A DNA stretch of 64,000 nucleotides. It comes from Nageia nagi (Eukaryota > Pinophyta). A model generated the notes under the pieces. It did no database searches. It was not told the origin of the DNA and was given only the letters and a program-made list of their open reading frames with translations. Where the stretch lies: the NCBI GenBank assembly GCA_050084985.1, contig JBITNC010000001.1:50964001-51028000 (forward strand), given 5' to 3'. The translations under genes and the position numbers were made by a program. Of this stretch, positions 13,075 through 25,300 are shown piece by piece (positions within the stretch are counted from its first letter, which is position 1; the number at the start of each line of letters is the position of its first letter).

Positions 13075-13799
13075 TGTAGACCCAAAAATGTGTAAATAAA
13101 TTAATAAATATAAATGTGTTCTATAGATACAATGGATAACAACTCTATATCAAATTACAAGAAATATACATGAAACATATAAAAAACTAATATAAAGTGG
13201 GGCTTACAGCCAATATATGTACAATCCTCAAGAGTAGATAATAATGAGCATTCAAAGGATTGTGAACAAATTCCAGATGATCTCACAACAGATGTTCACC
13301 AAAGTGATATCATGAGTCATTCCCCAAAGTTTGTACCTCCCAATATAAAAGGTACACATCATTGGCACTATAGGAGTCTCACACTGCCAATGTCGTGGAA
13401 AGGACAATTTCATATCATAAGTAAGAGAGAGAGATTATAGAGCTCAAAGAGGTAACAAGTTCTCAAAGATAGGTGGCATCAAGAGACACCATTGGTACAA
13501 TGTTTGGAACAACCACCTATTAGAGAGTTTCAATAGGGATGTCAACCTTCACCTTGAGTATTCATAATTTTCAAGGAAATAAAAAGGGTTTAAAGCTGAC
13601 ACATAGCAATAACAATAATCATTTCAATATTCAAGATAACTTAAAATATAAACCATGGTATATGATATTTCATTGGCCCTAGCAAATGGTATTACAATAA
13701 ATAGCATTTATCTTGATTTATACATTATTGCCTTTTAATCATTTAATATGCTAAATATGATTTATTAAATAAATAATGAATCATTTTTAGGCATCTACA
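13075..13799 (-). mobile_element. LTR (3' LTR of a reverse-strand retroelement)
   Basis: The span begins TGTAGA and ends TCTACA, a 6-bp terminal inverted repeat typical of LTR ends. On the reverse strand it is immediately preceded by a polypurine tract, the classic mark of a 3' LTR. Length is 725 bp. The outer flank at 13,070-13,074 is CACAA, but I could not find a matching target duplication, and the 5' LTR is not identified. The polypurine position says the body of this element lies to the right, which is where the PMD pseudogene sits in the opposite orientation. Confidence 0.6.
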
Positions 13800-13816
13800 T
13801 TTTCCCCCTCTTTGGA
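13800..13816 (-). other. Polypurine tract
   Basis: On the reverse strand the sequence reads AAAGAGGGGGAAAA directly against the TG of the LTR. This is the plus-strand primer site of an LTR retroelement. Confidence 0.65.
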
Positions 13817-15743
13817 TGTGTAATGAAAAATATTGAAATTGCATAATCCAAAGAAGTCTAGAGAAAGAAAAAGATTTCAATAGTAAAGTGGATTTCCCTT
13901 TTTTTATCGATATGTCGAGTACGGTATGTTATTTGCCCCCTTTTGGTCTTGGTTTTCCCTAGCTCTTACTATGTTGGGTGTCAAGCCAAAAATATGAGTC
14001 CCTTTATGAGGTGAGCAGTTAATGTCAATCCTACTCACCCGAATAATACCTGTAGAACAAAACAACATATACCCACATAGATCACATCCATGAAAAAATA
14101 AATAATATAAATAGCAAGGATGAAATAAATAAAATTTACAATATATGACTATGGTCGATGCAACTCATAATGACATATAAACAATGTTACATAGACTAAT
14201 ACAATAGACAACTCATAGTCTATTAAGAGCAAGTGCATGGGTTATTGTAATACCACATGCTTGCAATATCCTTAATTTATAGACTACTACAATAGATAAC
14301 TCATAGTCCATAAATATCCATTAGTGACTCATGATAGTGATGTCATGTATTAATATCATATTTGCTCATGGGAAGACCATGGCTTTGAAATAATGATAGT
14401 ATTTCAATAAAGCAATATATTCAATTTCTATCATTACACCATATATTCAATTATTATTTGGTCATTCATAATAACATCTCAATTTACATGCATATTCAAT
14501 GTAAGTCCATGCCGCGATCATTGTGGGATTCCTATAATTGAATGATTATATTTTCAACAATATTGATCCTTAGCTTGAAATCAACTCATATGTATGAAGA
14601 AACCATGTAAATAGAGAAATATCAACAAAATGACAACATACCCTAATACCAAAGGATTTATAGTAGTTGCACGCCATAGGCTGTGTGAGATTTTTGATTT
14701 CAAGTGCAAAAATTTGGAATATATTCAATTAAAAACCATCTATAGCATATTGTTTTCTTTCATGAAAAAAAAGAACAATCCAATTGATCATAGAATTTTA
14801 GAGAAATTATTTGATAGGAACATTTGTCTATATTTGAAATTTATAGCTTTAGGATATGTAATATTTCACTAACCATTGCTATGAATTAGAAACAATATGA
14901 CAACTTTGCAATTATTTAATAGATCACACAATTTTGCAATATTCACACATCTGGTGGTGTAGGAAGCAAGATAACTTTTTCCAAAATCAAGAATATTTTC
15001 AATTGACACTGAAAAAAAGGATATTCAATTGATAATAGAATGCATGCAATAAATAATTTTGAAGATAGAAATTTGAAGTATAATTTAAATATAATAACAT
15101 TTTTCCAATAGAAATTAATCATGTATATCAACATTTTAAGTGCACTAATCATTCAATAATATGTATGTCAACACAAATTGAGAACACACATTTACAATTT
15201 TTTCTAATTTAGCCAATTCCACACTATTGGCATCATATAATTTCTATAGATAATTTTAAATAACACAAATGTTAACATTTCAATAATACACAATTGGTAA
15301 GGGATTAAAATGCACATATAAACCTTTATATTCTATTAGCCCTTGAATGCACATATAAATAAAGGAAATGGATGTTGCTAGTGTCATGACAATAGTAGTA
15401 AGAAACATCAATCATTTAAAATAATTTTATGCACCATGAACATATAACATAATGATTTAGGGCATCTATATGAGAAAATGATGAAGCCCAAGGGTTTAAA
15501 TACAATTGAGAAATTATAAAATAAAATTTTAAATAAAAAAGGTTCATTTTAAGTTTTTATTTTGGTGACTTGGTGCTTTGACTTCCAACCTACTTGGCAA
15601 ATCCCTGCTTGCATGTTGGCTCATCCTTCGGTTGTGCATGATCAAGTTCAAGGTTGATTGAATTAGCATGGATATTGTTTGCTCTTAGTAATCATCATTT
15701 TCAATCATTTTTCATAGTTTTATTCATCATCTTGGTCTTCTAG
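13817..15743. other. Non-coding spacer between polypurine tract and PMD gene
   Basis: No sustained coding frame. A short direct duplication (cta-tacaatagacaactcatagtc type) is seen at about 14,191-14,224 and 14,279-14,313. If the antisense PMD gene is part of the retroelement, its promoter would lie in this interval. Confidence 0.4.
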
Positions 15744-17784
15744 ATGGTTGATGAGCTATGGAGGATGCTTAGATGCCCCATTACTAGCTCGAGAGACCAC
15801 ATAGCAAAGTATCTTTGCTCCCTTCTATATGAGTATGTAGTAAGTATTCTTGTTTTATATTTTTCTTTAATAATTCATATTTTTATGTTGTTTAAGTTTG
15901 AGAATTTAATATTTTACTTTAGTAAAAAAATTTACCATTTTATTTTTCTTTATTCCCTTGCAAGAACACAAGGTTCTTATCTGGGGAGGACCAATGACCA
16001 TATATACCTTAGAGAAGGTGAAGGGTTTATCTAGAACTAACCACATTGATGATATTTTATCTCGATGTGGGATAGAAAATCTAGCCATCATCAAGCACAT
16101 GCAATAGAACTTACCACTACTAAAAGTATTAGCAGAGAGATGGGACCCCGATTGCTTTTCATTTCACCTACCCCCATGTGAAATGACCATCAGACTTCTT
16201 GATGTCTATTGCATATGGGATATTCCCATCATGGAAACTCTCATATATAAAAGGGGACTTCTAAAAAATAATATATAGGATCAAAAGGCTCTATGGCTAA
16301 TCAGGGAGGTAGACCATGATTGGGAGTATTAATCGGTAAGGTTAGTAAAGATATGCTAGTTTTCCCTAATGGGACAACATTTATGGGTATATGTAGTCAT
16401 AATCATAGTTACTTGTATTGAGAAAAATGTAGCTCAACCTTCCCACTAGGACTAGTTTGGGTAGTGAGGTTGATATGTAAGAGGGGAGCATAGGTTGCAT
16501 GGGGATCCCTAGTTCTAGCTCTATTGTATAGAGAATTATACAAATTTATCAACATTGATAAGTTCAACATGATGATTGCCCATGCAAGATTACTATAGAT
16601 ATGGGATTATGAGCACATAGCCATCACATAGATAGTGGGACTATAATGGGCCAAGGAGGATTCAAGGGACATTATTTTGGTTTGCTAGACATCCAGGAGT
16701 AGAGGGTATAGGTACCCCCACTCACCAGAGATGAGAAGATAGAAAATTAATGGGCTATAAATCATTGACCTTATCTGAATTTGCTATTAAGATTTTGTAT
16801 GGGATGCAAATGCGCATCAGATAGCATGGGTGTGTTAGGAGTGTTTCCTCTAGAAATAAAGGAAGGCAATGGAGCCCTACCATCCTTAGCATGTACTAAG
16901 GAAGTTTGGGATCTAGCAAGGGATCCGACCAATACCCACATGCTATTGATGATACATGGTTGAGAGAGACCTACCTACGAGAGCACATGTTATACTAGCA
17001 TGAAGGATCACATGGGAGGAGTCAAGGATACTAGATGAGGTCATCCATGTTTTTATGGCACGTGGGATTACCCTCGATTATGTAACATGGTGGATCAGAG
17101 TCCATCTAGAGACATTGGGATGGATGAAGATGATAAGGATGAGGAGGAGGAGGTTTTTAATGAGGAATCATTAGAGGATGATCCTTATCAAGTGAATAAT
17201 CCCAACCATAATATCCTAGTGCAAGAGGGAGAATCATCAAGTGCAGTAGGGTTAGTATTTTATCTACAACTACACCCTTAGTGGCATCAGGTAAGAGAGA
17301 ATGTGAAGTTTTTAAGATTTTTAATTTTTAACTCAAATAAGAATGCTCAATTAATCATGAATTTCACTTTATTGCAAGAGATGTAAATAGGAATATTACT
17401 TCATTAGAAGTGAAGGTGACTAGGTTGAGGCCCATGGAGGCCCAAGTCACCACACTATAGGCCACCCTAGCCAAAAGGAATTCATATATTGCTACCCTAG
17501 AGCAGTCCATGAAGAGGTTATAGGAGAAGTTGAAAATGCCACCCCCAGACTAGTAGTGGTCTTTCATATAGGGGTATATGGACAAATTGGAGGTGAAGGA
17601 GAAGTAGATTACCACTCTCAAGGTCAAGTATACAAGAGCAAAGATCCTTCTTTAAATATATGGAGTGATAGCGAGTGGGATCTCACATGACACATCAAAG
17701 ACAATAACTAGTGGTAGTAGTCATAGGGTTAGGGCTAGGATGAGAGATACTACTAGTAGTGGCAGTAGTGCTCCTCCTCAGTGA
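15744..17784 (+). pseudogene. Plant mobile domain (PMD) protein pseudogene 1
   Basis: Decayed gene for a plant mobile domain protein, the family of MAIN/MAIL1 and many transposon-linked relatives. At 15,973-16,250 frame 1 gives a clear PMD start (LAERWDPDCFSFHLPP, then CEMTIRLLDVYCIWDIPI). Frame 3 from 16,350 continues with VAWGSLVLALLYRELY, also a PMD hallmark. An acidic linker (DEDDKDEEEEV) follows at 17,087-17,281. Frame 1 from 17,407 to the TGA at 17,782 reads as a helical, Leu- and Lys-rich tail broken almost only by TAG codons, as if Gln or Trp codons had mutated. A possible first exon (MVDELWRMLRCPITSS) is separated by a putative 125-bp intron with GTAAGTATT at 15,840 and CAAG at 15,964, although the frame is off by one. 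The family call is firm; the exact ends are not. Confidence 0.8.
15840..15964 (+). other. Putative intron in PMD pseudogene 1
   Basis: A near-perfect donor (GTAAGTATT) and a T-rich tract ending in TTGCAAG bracket 125 bp that interrupt the gene before the PMD core. Joining at these sites leaves a one-base frame mismatch, attributable to a later indel or to a wrong boundary. Confidence 0.4.
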
Positions 17785-17830
17785 GGGCTATGGTCACAAG
17801 ATCTCCCTTATTTTGTATTCACATTTTTTT

Positions 17831-17832
<2 letters not shown>

Positions 17833-17871
<39 letters not shown>
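17833..17871. repeat. (TA)n microsatellite
   Basis: Uninterrupted TA dinucleotide run of about 39 bp just after the PMD pseudogene. Confidence 0.95.
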
Positions 17872-17874
<3 letters not shown>

Positions 17875-18468
17875 TCATTTTTGATTCAAAAATTGTTATG
17901 TTTTTGATTATCTTGCTATTTTCCTTTGAATGAGAGTGTATTTTAAATTTGAGATTTTTTAATATTATGTTAACAATAAATTTTTTACTAAGAAGGACAT
18001 CATGCACTTAATACATTTAACTTCATATAATCATAAGGAAATTTTTTAAAAATCATAAAGTACTAAATTCAATCATGTTATGAGTCATAAAATAAATCAC
18101 AAATCATTTTCAATAAAAGACAAATCAACCCATAATCAAGTGCCAAGAGGAATAAAGGACTAAATAAAACCACTACCCTTTTTTAATTAAACACCTAGAA
18201 AAGCACTCAAAGACCAATCCAATAAACACAAAACATAATAACCATGAATAAAATACTATCATTTTAAATTTTGTTCTAGGAATCGCATGCCATTAGCATC
18301 ATAAAATAGTCCCCTTATGCTACCAGCAATGTGCACAGTCATAAAAAAGTCAATGAAACAAAGGAACAATAAAAAAAAACATCACTATGGGATAGAAAAA
18401 GTAATTAACTCATGTAAGGAAGCAATATTAATTCATAATGGTAGAAAAATGCATACCTTAAGTAATAT
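17872..18468. other. AT-rich flank of copia-1
   Basis: No gene. It ends with AATAT (18,464-18,468), the left copy of the copia-1 target duplication. Confidence 0.5.
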
Positions 18469-18970
18469 TGTTGGAATGTATAATGCATTATTGTAAAGGT
18501 TTGTATTAAATCTTCTATGTAAGTTCACTAATACTTAAGGGTATCATTTGATACCTTACATATTTAAGTGAATATGATAATGTAACTTGTCCTATGCTCC
18601 ATGTCATGAGCATGCCCCTTGGGTAAAAGGATGTGTATGTCATGCTTTTGTACATTGGATAAAAGTGTGATCCAAAGAGGGATTTTGGCCTATAAATAAA
18701 AGGCTCCCTCTTTTTCATTACACACCAATTGTGGAGTAAAGTTATGCTATAGGATAGAAGTGTAGGATTTGAGATTAGGAGGATTATAAGAGAGTTGTAT
18801 TTGTGATTGAAGTAAAGATCTAGTTAGTGGATGTACTCCTAGTTGGAGGAACCACTTACATCTTATGTTATCTTTGTGAGATTGCTTTGTGTGATAGTTA
18901 GATGTAAATTGAGAGCTTTCATGTGATCTTGGTAGTTTAGGATTGTTCTTGTTACAGTTCAATTCTCTGA
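18469..18970 (+). repeat. copia-1 5' LTR
   Basis: 502 bp starting TGTTGGAATG; the expected terminal CA is GA here. A TATA box (CCTATAAATAAAAG) lies near 18,691-18,704 and should mark the start of the R region about 30 bp downstream. It matches the LTR at 26,164-26,665 over its full length. Confidence 0.93.
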
Positions 18971-18972
18971 TT

Positions 18973-18984
18973 TGGTATTAGAGC
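18973..18984 (+). other. Primer-binding site (initiator tRNA-Met type)
   Basis: TGGTATTAGAGC lies 2 bp after the 5' LTR and differs by one transition from TGGTATCAGAGC, the usual site complementary to the 3' end of initiator methionine tRNA in plant copia elements. Confidence 0.85.
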
Positions 18985-19269
18985 TACTTGGAGGCTCCTC
19001 TTCACATCCTTGGTTGGTGATCCATCTTCTTAGAGGCTTCATATTTCTTCATCCTTGTAAGGTAAAACCTTTTGAAGGTATACCCTCTTACTTACTCTCC
19101 TCCAATTTTTATGAATCACTACTTATTACTAATATATTTAGTGAAATATGTTAGTTCAATTTATTACAACATTTGCTTAAAAAATTAGCAATATATGATG
19201 CAACTAGTTTTAGACTAACATATTTTGTATAATGTGTTAGCTAATCCTTTTTTTACTCCAAAAATAGCA

Positions 19270-19283
19270 ATATATATATATAT

Positions 19284-19335
<52 letters not shown>
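19270..19335. repeat. (TA)n microsatellite
   Basis: About 66 bp of TA repeats with two single-base interruptions, in the copia-1 leader. Confidence 0.92.
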
Positions 19336-19337
<2 letters not shown>

Positions 19338-19689
19338 AGTATGCAATCTTTTGTTTATGCTAACTTCTTTTGTTGTAAATTTGTTTTCTACAAAAGTTGC
19401 TTAATATATATTACTTATTTTTATACTCTTTTATGAAAAATATTAGTTAGTTCTACCTTTTAAAGTTATTTTATCTTTAAGGTATTTTTTTTTAAAATGA
19501 AAATAATTACCTTTTACCACTTTCTTTAGGGTTTAGGGCCATTTTTATAAATATCCTTAAATTTAAGATTATTTATTTATTTTTATTTTATAAATAGAAT
19601 TGTAATTAAAGTATTACATTTCTAATAAAAAATGGAAGTTTATATTAAAAATAAAAAATAAAAAAAAAATTGGGGGAGGGAGCCAACTA

Positions 19690-20095
19690 ACTGTAGTCCC
19701 TATTACCCTTTGCTACCTCACTGCCCCTATGACCCCATTGCCTCACAGCCTCCTATCACCATGGTAGCTCCCATTGCCTCATGGCCTACCACCACATTAC
19801 CTCCCCCTACTGCCCTCATGACACCCCCATTGCCATGTAGCCTCTTATCACCTTGGTAGCCCCCACCACCTATGGCATCCCTGCCTTATAGCCACCCTAA
19901 CACCTCATGAACTCCTACTGCCCTCATGGTGCCCCTATCACCTCAAGGCCCCCATCGCCTCATGACCTCCTATTTCCTTGGTGGCCCTTGTCTACCTCTC
20001 CACTATGGTCACCTCTCATCACCCCTGCTCTACACTCCCTTGCCATTAGCTCTTCCTCCTTGTGCCATCGATGCTTCCTACCTCACTTCTAACTC
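19690..20095. repeat. C-rich imperfect minisatellite
   Basis: A strikingly C-rich block in an AT-rich window, with recurring phrases such as 'cctcctatcaccatggtagc' and 'cattgcctcatggcc'. Three better copies are spaced by about 100-115 bp (near 19,750, 19,850 and 19,967). Open stretches here translate to Pro/His/Ser/Leu-rich strings and are not considered genes. Confidence 0.6.
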
Positions 20096-20761
20096 CTCTT
20101 ATCTAGTCCTCCTCTCTTTGCTCCTCATCACCCATATTTTTTAAAATATTTTAAAGTTTTTTTTTGAATTCAAATAGGATTATGTGAATTTGTTTTTCTA
20201 CAATAGGCATTAAATAAGTTCTTGAGTGGAGTATGGGTCTCCACTTTACATTTAATTCTTGTAGACTTAGTAGGTAGTGAAATTAAGTTTTAAAGTTAAA
20301 AAGGGGAAAGGTAATTTCTTTTGAAGTTTATTATATCAATAGCAAAAATATTTATTACCTTTGAAGTTGTAAGTAAACCTTTTAATTATGCATGCCAACG
20401 AGCAATTTTTGATGATCTAATTACTCATCTTGGTAAAAATACAATTTTTTAGTACTTATTGCAATTAAGACACTAGAGCAAAATTCTTAGCATTTTTGTT
20501 TTGCTCTTCTTTTCCTTAGTTAATTTGTTTTTCTAAGGTAACCTAATAATGCTATTGAATGGAAGGAATATTACTAATGATTTTTTAGGTAAAAAGGGGG
20601 AGGAATTTTTTATTGTATTTACTTTAAATTATTAGATTTTTTTGGATGCATACCTCTTAAAAATATTGGAATTTTCTTTTAGATGCATACGTAGATTTTT
20701 TGATACCTCTCCAAGCATTAATTTTTTTATGCAAAATTAATGAACTTGTGCAAACTTGGAA

Positions 20762-21015
20762 ATGATGCATGCTAAGTATTTATCTTTATGAAAAGATGAA
20801 CTTGTAAATGATGCATGCTAAGTATTTATCTTTATTCCTTTTATAAGTTAATAAATGAACTATGCAAATTAATAGGAATGATGCATGCTTCTTACTTCAT
20901 TTATAAGTTAAATGATGCATGCTTCTTAATTTAAAAAAATAATGATGCATGCTTATTACTTAATTTATTTTAAGTTAATGGAATAATGCATGCTCATTTA
21001 CTTAATTTCTTAAGT
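20762..21015. repeat. Repeat array with TGCATG (RY-like) cores
   Basis: Six copies of (a)atgatgcatgct or aataatgcatgct lie near 20,762, 20,807, 20,878, 20,913, 20,941 and 20,983, separated by 28-71 bp of variable A/T-rich sequence that itself repeats 'tacttaatttataagtta'. CATGCA/TGCATG is the core of the RY element bound by plant B3-domain regulators (ABI3/FUS3/LEC2 class). Whether any binding occurs is unknown. Confidence 0.65.
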
Positions 21016-21880
21016 TATGATGCTTTTTACTTCCTTATGCAAGAATGGAATGAACTTGAATAAATAAAGAATAATGTAAAGATGTCCTTTAGGGGTTGGT
21101 AAACAAAATCCATTGGACACTTAGGTTTAAAATTTTAAATGGATTATGTTTTATTTATGCTCTTTACTTTATATTTCATTTTTAATTTATTTTCTTATGC
21201 AAACAAAAATGCAAATATTGATATGAGCAACCTCCTAAAATGAATACATCTACATGTACATTTTGCAACATGACTTGTTTGCAGAGCCATGAGGTGAGGA
21301 TAGGCAAACTAGAGCCTTTAAGTTTGATGATCCAAGTGGTGAAAAGTCCATACTTCTCAATTTCCCCTAAGTCCTCTGTTGGTCTAGATTCAACTCCAAT
21401 AGATGTACAGGTATGTGTGTAGTGATACCACATATTCACATGTCCATTCAGGGATTATCCTAATAACTTAGGAGGACAACTTGAAACCTAATCAAGATTA
21501 ATAATTTACCAATCCAATAAATGTCAAAACCTTGGAAAATAGCTAGTATTTCTCTTTACGAGAGTATATTATTTCCCAAGGGGAACTGGTTGAGGATTGG
21601 TAGTACTTGGGCTCCTCTTATGTGGGCATCTAGGTGAAGGCCTAATTTTAGATAAGAAAAAAATCTCAATAATGTCACTCTATATCTACAGTTCTTGAGA
21701 TGAAAAATGCATTTGGGTACATGGGTTATTATTTGAATTATGAAACATTTGCACTTGAGAATCAAATCAAGCATATCTTTAATGTTAAATGTAACATGTA
21801 TTATTTACTTAGTTAAAATTTAACATTTAATATTATTTATTGAAACCACATGCTTATTATTTCACATTCGTATGTAGGAA

Positions 21881-22800
21881 ATGGGAGAATTCTTTTTATT
21901 CGAACACATTCTTGATGGTTTCAATTATAGTATTTGAGAATTTTAGATAAGAGCTAAATTATAGGCAAGGAAGCTTTAGCAAACAATGAATGAGAACCTT
22001 GTACCTCTTACAGATAAGAAAAAACTAGAAGCTTACAACACAAACAATGAGTTAGCAACCTCCATAATTTATGATACAGTTTCAAATGATGTGCTCCTAA
22101 TGATTTTCTCTTCAACCTTGATAAAGGAAGCTTGGGATAAGCTTAAATAAATATATATTGGTTCAAATTTTTCAAGAAGGTTTACCATTCTCCAAAAGTT
22201 GCTTCAATCTCATCAAGGGGAAGATAAAACTATAGCTATCTACTTAAACAAAATCATTGATCTAAGGATCCAACTTGTTTCTTGTGGATGCAATTAGATC
22301 AATGATGAGTTTATGGTTTTTATCATTCTTCAAAGACTTTTTTCAAAATTTGGAAAATTTATAATGGTTATGCAAACAAGGCTTGATGAAGCAGAAGAAG
22401 TATTCTCCATTATAACCTTTCAATACACCTTTTGAAGCATGAGGAAACCCTTAACAATATGGTGTTGATTTCTTCTCCTAAAGATAATATCATTGCTCTT
22501 GGAGCAACCAAAACTCCTTTTAAGAAGAAGTTCAATTATCAAACAAAATCTTATTCTTCTTCCTCCAAAAGATTTGAAAATAGAGTTAATTGCTACAATA
22601 GCAATAGGAACAATAACCATAGCAGTAAGAACAATGATAACAACAATCACTTCAAGCAAAGAGATGGAAAAGGCAAAGCAAACACTCCATATTCTAAGGA
22701 AAAGTTTGATGGCAATTGTAACTATTGTGGCATTTAAGGTCACAAAGAAATTGATTGCTACAAAAAGAAAAGAGAGGAAAAAAATAAAGGTAATGGAAAT
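21881..22800 (+). pseudogene. copia-1 gag
   Basis: Capsid/nucleocapsid gene remnant. From the ATG at 21,881 frame 2 reads like a copia (UBN2-type) gag: an ILDGFNYSI start with the following Trp codon now TGA, then LIKEAWDKLK. A frameshift near 22,425 moves the frame to frame 1, which continues through a basic Asn/Lys-rich stretch to a zinc knuckle at about 22,715-22,757 (C-X2-C-X4-H-X4-C: CNYC, one in-frame stop, GH, then DC). After the knuckle the sequence is Lys-rich. At least five in-frame stops are present, most explained by one C-to-T or G-to-A step. Confidence 0.85.
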
Positions 22801-25300
22801 GTAAATAACTAGAAAGGAAAGTAGAATATTGATACTGATTTTTCTATGGTGCTCTACTCCATGTCTTGCTCTTTTTCTTTTGAATGGATTGTTAACTCTA
22901 GTTGTACTAATCACCTATGCTTTGAAAAGAAAAAAATTGAGAACTTTCACAAGTATAAAAAGGATATGATTGTGATAGGTGATAACTCTACCTTTGAAGT
23001 CCAAGGAATTGAGAGTCTGCTGATTCATAAAAAGCTTCTTGAAAATATTCTCTATATTCTTAAGTTAAGGATGAACCTTCTCTTTGTGATCCAAGTTGCT
23101 AGAAAAGGGTACTCTTTCGAGTTCAACTCTCAATATTGGTGCATTAAGAAAGGAATTGCCACTTTGGTTAAAGGATTTGTGAAAGATAACCTCTACATTA
23201 TAGATCAAGTTCTATCAAAGATGTGTTTTGCTTCTAGTGTGTGTTCTAAAGGCAATCTTTGGCACCATTATTTAGGGCACCTTAATCACAAGAGTATTCA
23301 AGTCATGAAAGATCAAAAACTCATGGAAAATTTGCCTTCAATTTCTCCTTCGATTGGTCTATGTGAGAAGTGCATTCTTCGTAAGATGCATAGATAAAAG
23401 TTTGAAAAAGATAAGGCAATAAGAGCATATCAACCTCTTCAACTTATGCATTCAGATTTGATGGGTCCATTTCAGACTAAGTCACTTGGAGGAGCATATT
23501 ACATCTTGATGTTCATTAGTAAATTTAGTAGGATGACCTTTGGATATCTATTTGAGCACAAGGATCAAACCTTTGAGAGTTTTAAGGTTTTCAAAGCCTT
23601 TATTGAGAATCAAACTAACCTTAAAATCAAGATGTTAAGATTAGATAATGGGGAAGAATATAATAGCAATGAATTCTATAACTATTATGCTAAGTATGGA
23701 ATCAAGAGGCAATTTACAATTCCATACACTCTTCAATAGAATGATGTTGTTGAAAGAAAAAATAGAGCAGTTATGGAGATGGCTAGATGCATGTTGGGTA
23801 ATCTTCTTAAATTCTTGTGGGGTGAAGTTGTGAGCACTACTATTTACACCTTGAATAGGTGTCTCACAAAAGTTGTTTAGAGTAAAACTCCTTTTGAGGT
23901 ATGGTAAAGAAGAAAACCTAATATTTCTCACCTTAGGGTGTTTGGTTGTGAAGCATTCTTCTACATTGTTTCTAAGAAAAGGGAGAAGTTGGACAAAAGA
24001 GCTAAAAAATGCATCTTTATGGGTTATGATAGTTAGCGTAGAGGCTACAGGATCTACTCTTTAACCTATAAAGCACTATTCATTTTAAGGGATATAAAGT
24101 TCAATTAACTTTATAAAGAATATACTTCTAATGAGGATATTGATGATCAAGAGGACTCTTTAGTTGCTCCTAGCTAGTTGGATATTTATGTAGTTAAGTC
24201 ATCTTAAGAAAAAAATTCTCCAACATAAAGGGTAACAAGGAGCATGACCTTGAACAAATCCTTAATTGCCAAGATTGACAATAAGCATGAGTCCTCAACC
24301 TTCAAAGAAGATTCTAAGCATGAGTGCTAGATGGAAGCCATGAAAGTGGAGTATGAGACACTTATGAAAAATAAAACTTGGGACTTAGTTTCTTATCCCA
24401 ATGAAAAGAATCTGATTAGCAATAAGTGGATCTACAAGGTCAAGTTTAATTCAGTTGGAGATATAAGAAATACAAGGCAAGGTTAGTAGCTAAAAGTTTT
24501 GCTTAGAAATATAATGTAGATTATGAAAAAACCTTTGCCCTTATGGCAAAGATGCCTACTATGAGAGTTATCCTTACTCTTTTTATAGCTCAAAGATGGA
24601 AAGTTTTGCAACTTAATATCAAAAATACATTTCTCAATGGTTAATTAGATGTGAAAATCTTCATAAATCAACCAAAAGAGTTTATTATGGAAGGTAAAGA
24701 GTCTTTTATGTTAAAGCTAAACAAGTCATTTATGGATTTAAAGAAGCACCTCAAGCTTGGTACAGAAATATTTTAGGGTACTTTGTAGATGTTAGATTCT
24801 CCAAGTGTTTTTTTAACTCTAATATATATGTGCTCAATTAGATAAAGGATTTGGTCTTGATTCTCTTTTATGTGGATGATCTTTTGATTATTGTAAAAAA
24901 TGATAAAATCATTCAAGAGTGCATATCCAAACTTAAGGCAACATTTGAAATGATTGATCTTGGTCTCTTGCATTACTATCATGAAATGCAAGTGTATCAA
25001 TACAAAGATTGTACTTACCTCAATCAATCTAAGTATATATCAAACATATTACAAAATTTTGGAATGAAGGAGTGTAGATATGCTACAATCTTAGTCTCTC
25101 CTGGAATCACTATTTCTCTAAGCTCCAACTCTTATTTTTCTTTGGCTAAGAATCTTGTGTTCCATCAAAGAATAAAACATGTGAAAAGCTATGCCCATTT
25201 TATTAGGAAGAAGGTTCTTAATGACATCATACACTTGGAGTATTATCCATCCACCTTGAACTTTGTTGATTTGTTCACTAAGCCCCTCCTAGAAGCTTAG
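22801..25300 (+). pseudogene. copia-1 pol (PR-IN-RT-RNase H remnant)
   Basis: Continues in frame 1. Protease: WIVNSSCTNH near 22,885, where copia proteases have W-x-L-D-S-G; the catalytic Asp is Asn and Gly is Ser. Integrase: an HHCC zinc region (WHHYLGHLNH then CEKC), followed by a D-D-E core with HSDLMGP, RLDNGEEY and VVERKN still present; a stop breaks the TPQQNG equivalent. Reverse transcriptase: WKVLQLNIKNTFLNG has the first catalytic Asp as Asn, while FYVDDLL (about 24,870) is intact. Just after SPGITISL the sequence jumps to SLAKNLVFHQRIKH, so most of the connection and the first part of RNase H are deleted (about 25,120). It ends with LFTKPL. It could not encode active enzymes. Confidence 0.9.

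Larger units (their letters stand above)
18985..21880 (+). other. copia-1 long leader (about 2.9 kb)
   Basis: No gag or pol coding signal before 21,881. The stretch holds a (TA)n run, a C-rich Pro/His-type low-complexity block and an array of TGCATG-containing repeats. Copia leaders are normally a few hundred bases, so this is either a nested insertion without recognisable ends or an unusually long leader. A donor-like GTAAGG near 19,056 and an acceptor-like TATGTAG at 21,871-21,877, just before the gag ATG, would allow it to be spliced out; that is speculation. Confidence 0.45.

Noticed and set aside
19907-20144. Pro/Ser/His-rich open frames
   Set aside because: They follow from the C-rich minisatellite; two overlapping frames are equally open, which argues against coding.
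22420-22914. 164-codon reverse-strand open frame, among the longest in the window
   Set aside because: It is the antisense shadow of the copia-1 gag and protease region, where the forward frame shows a zinc knuckle and basic nucleocapsid; the reverse product is a low-complexity Ile/Val/Phe string.
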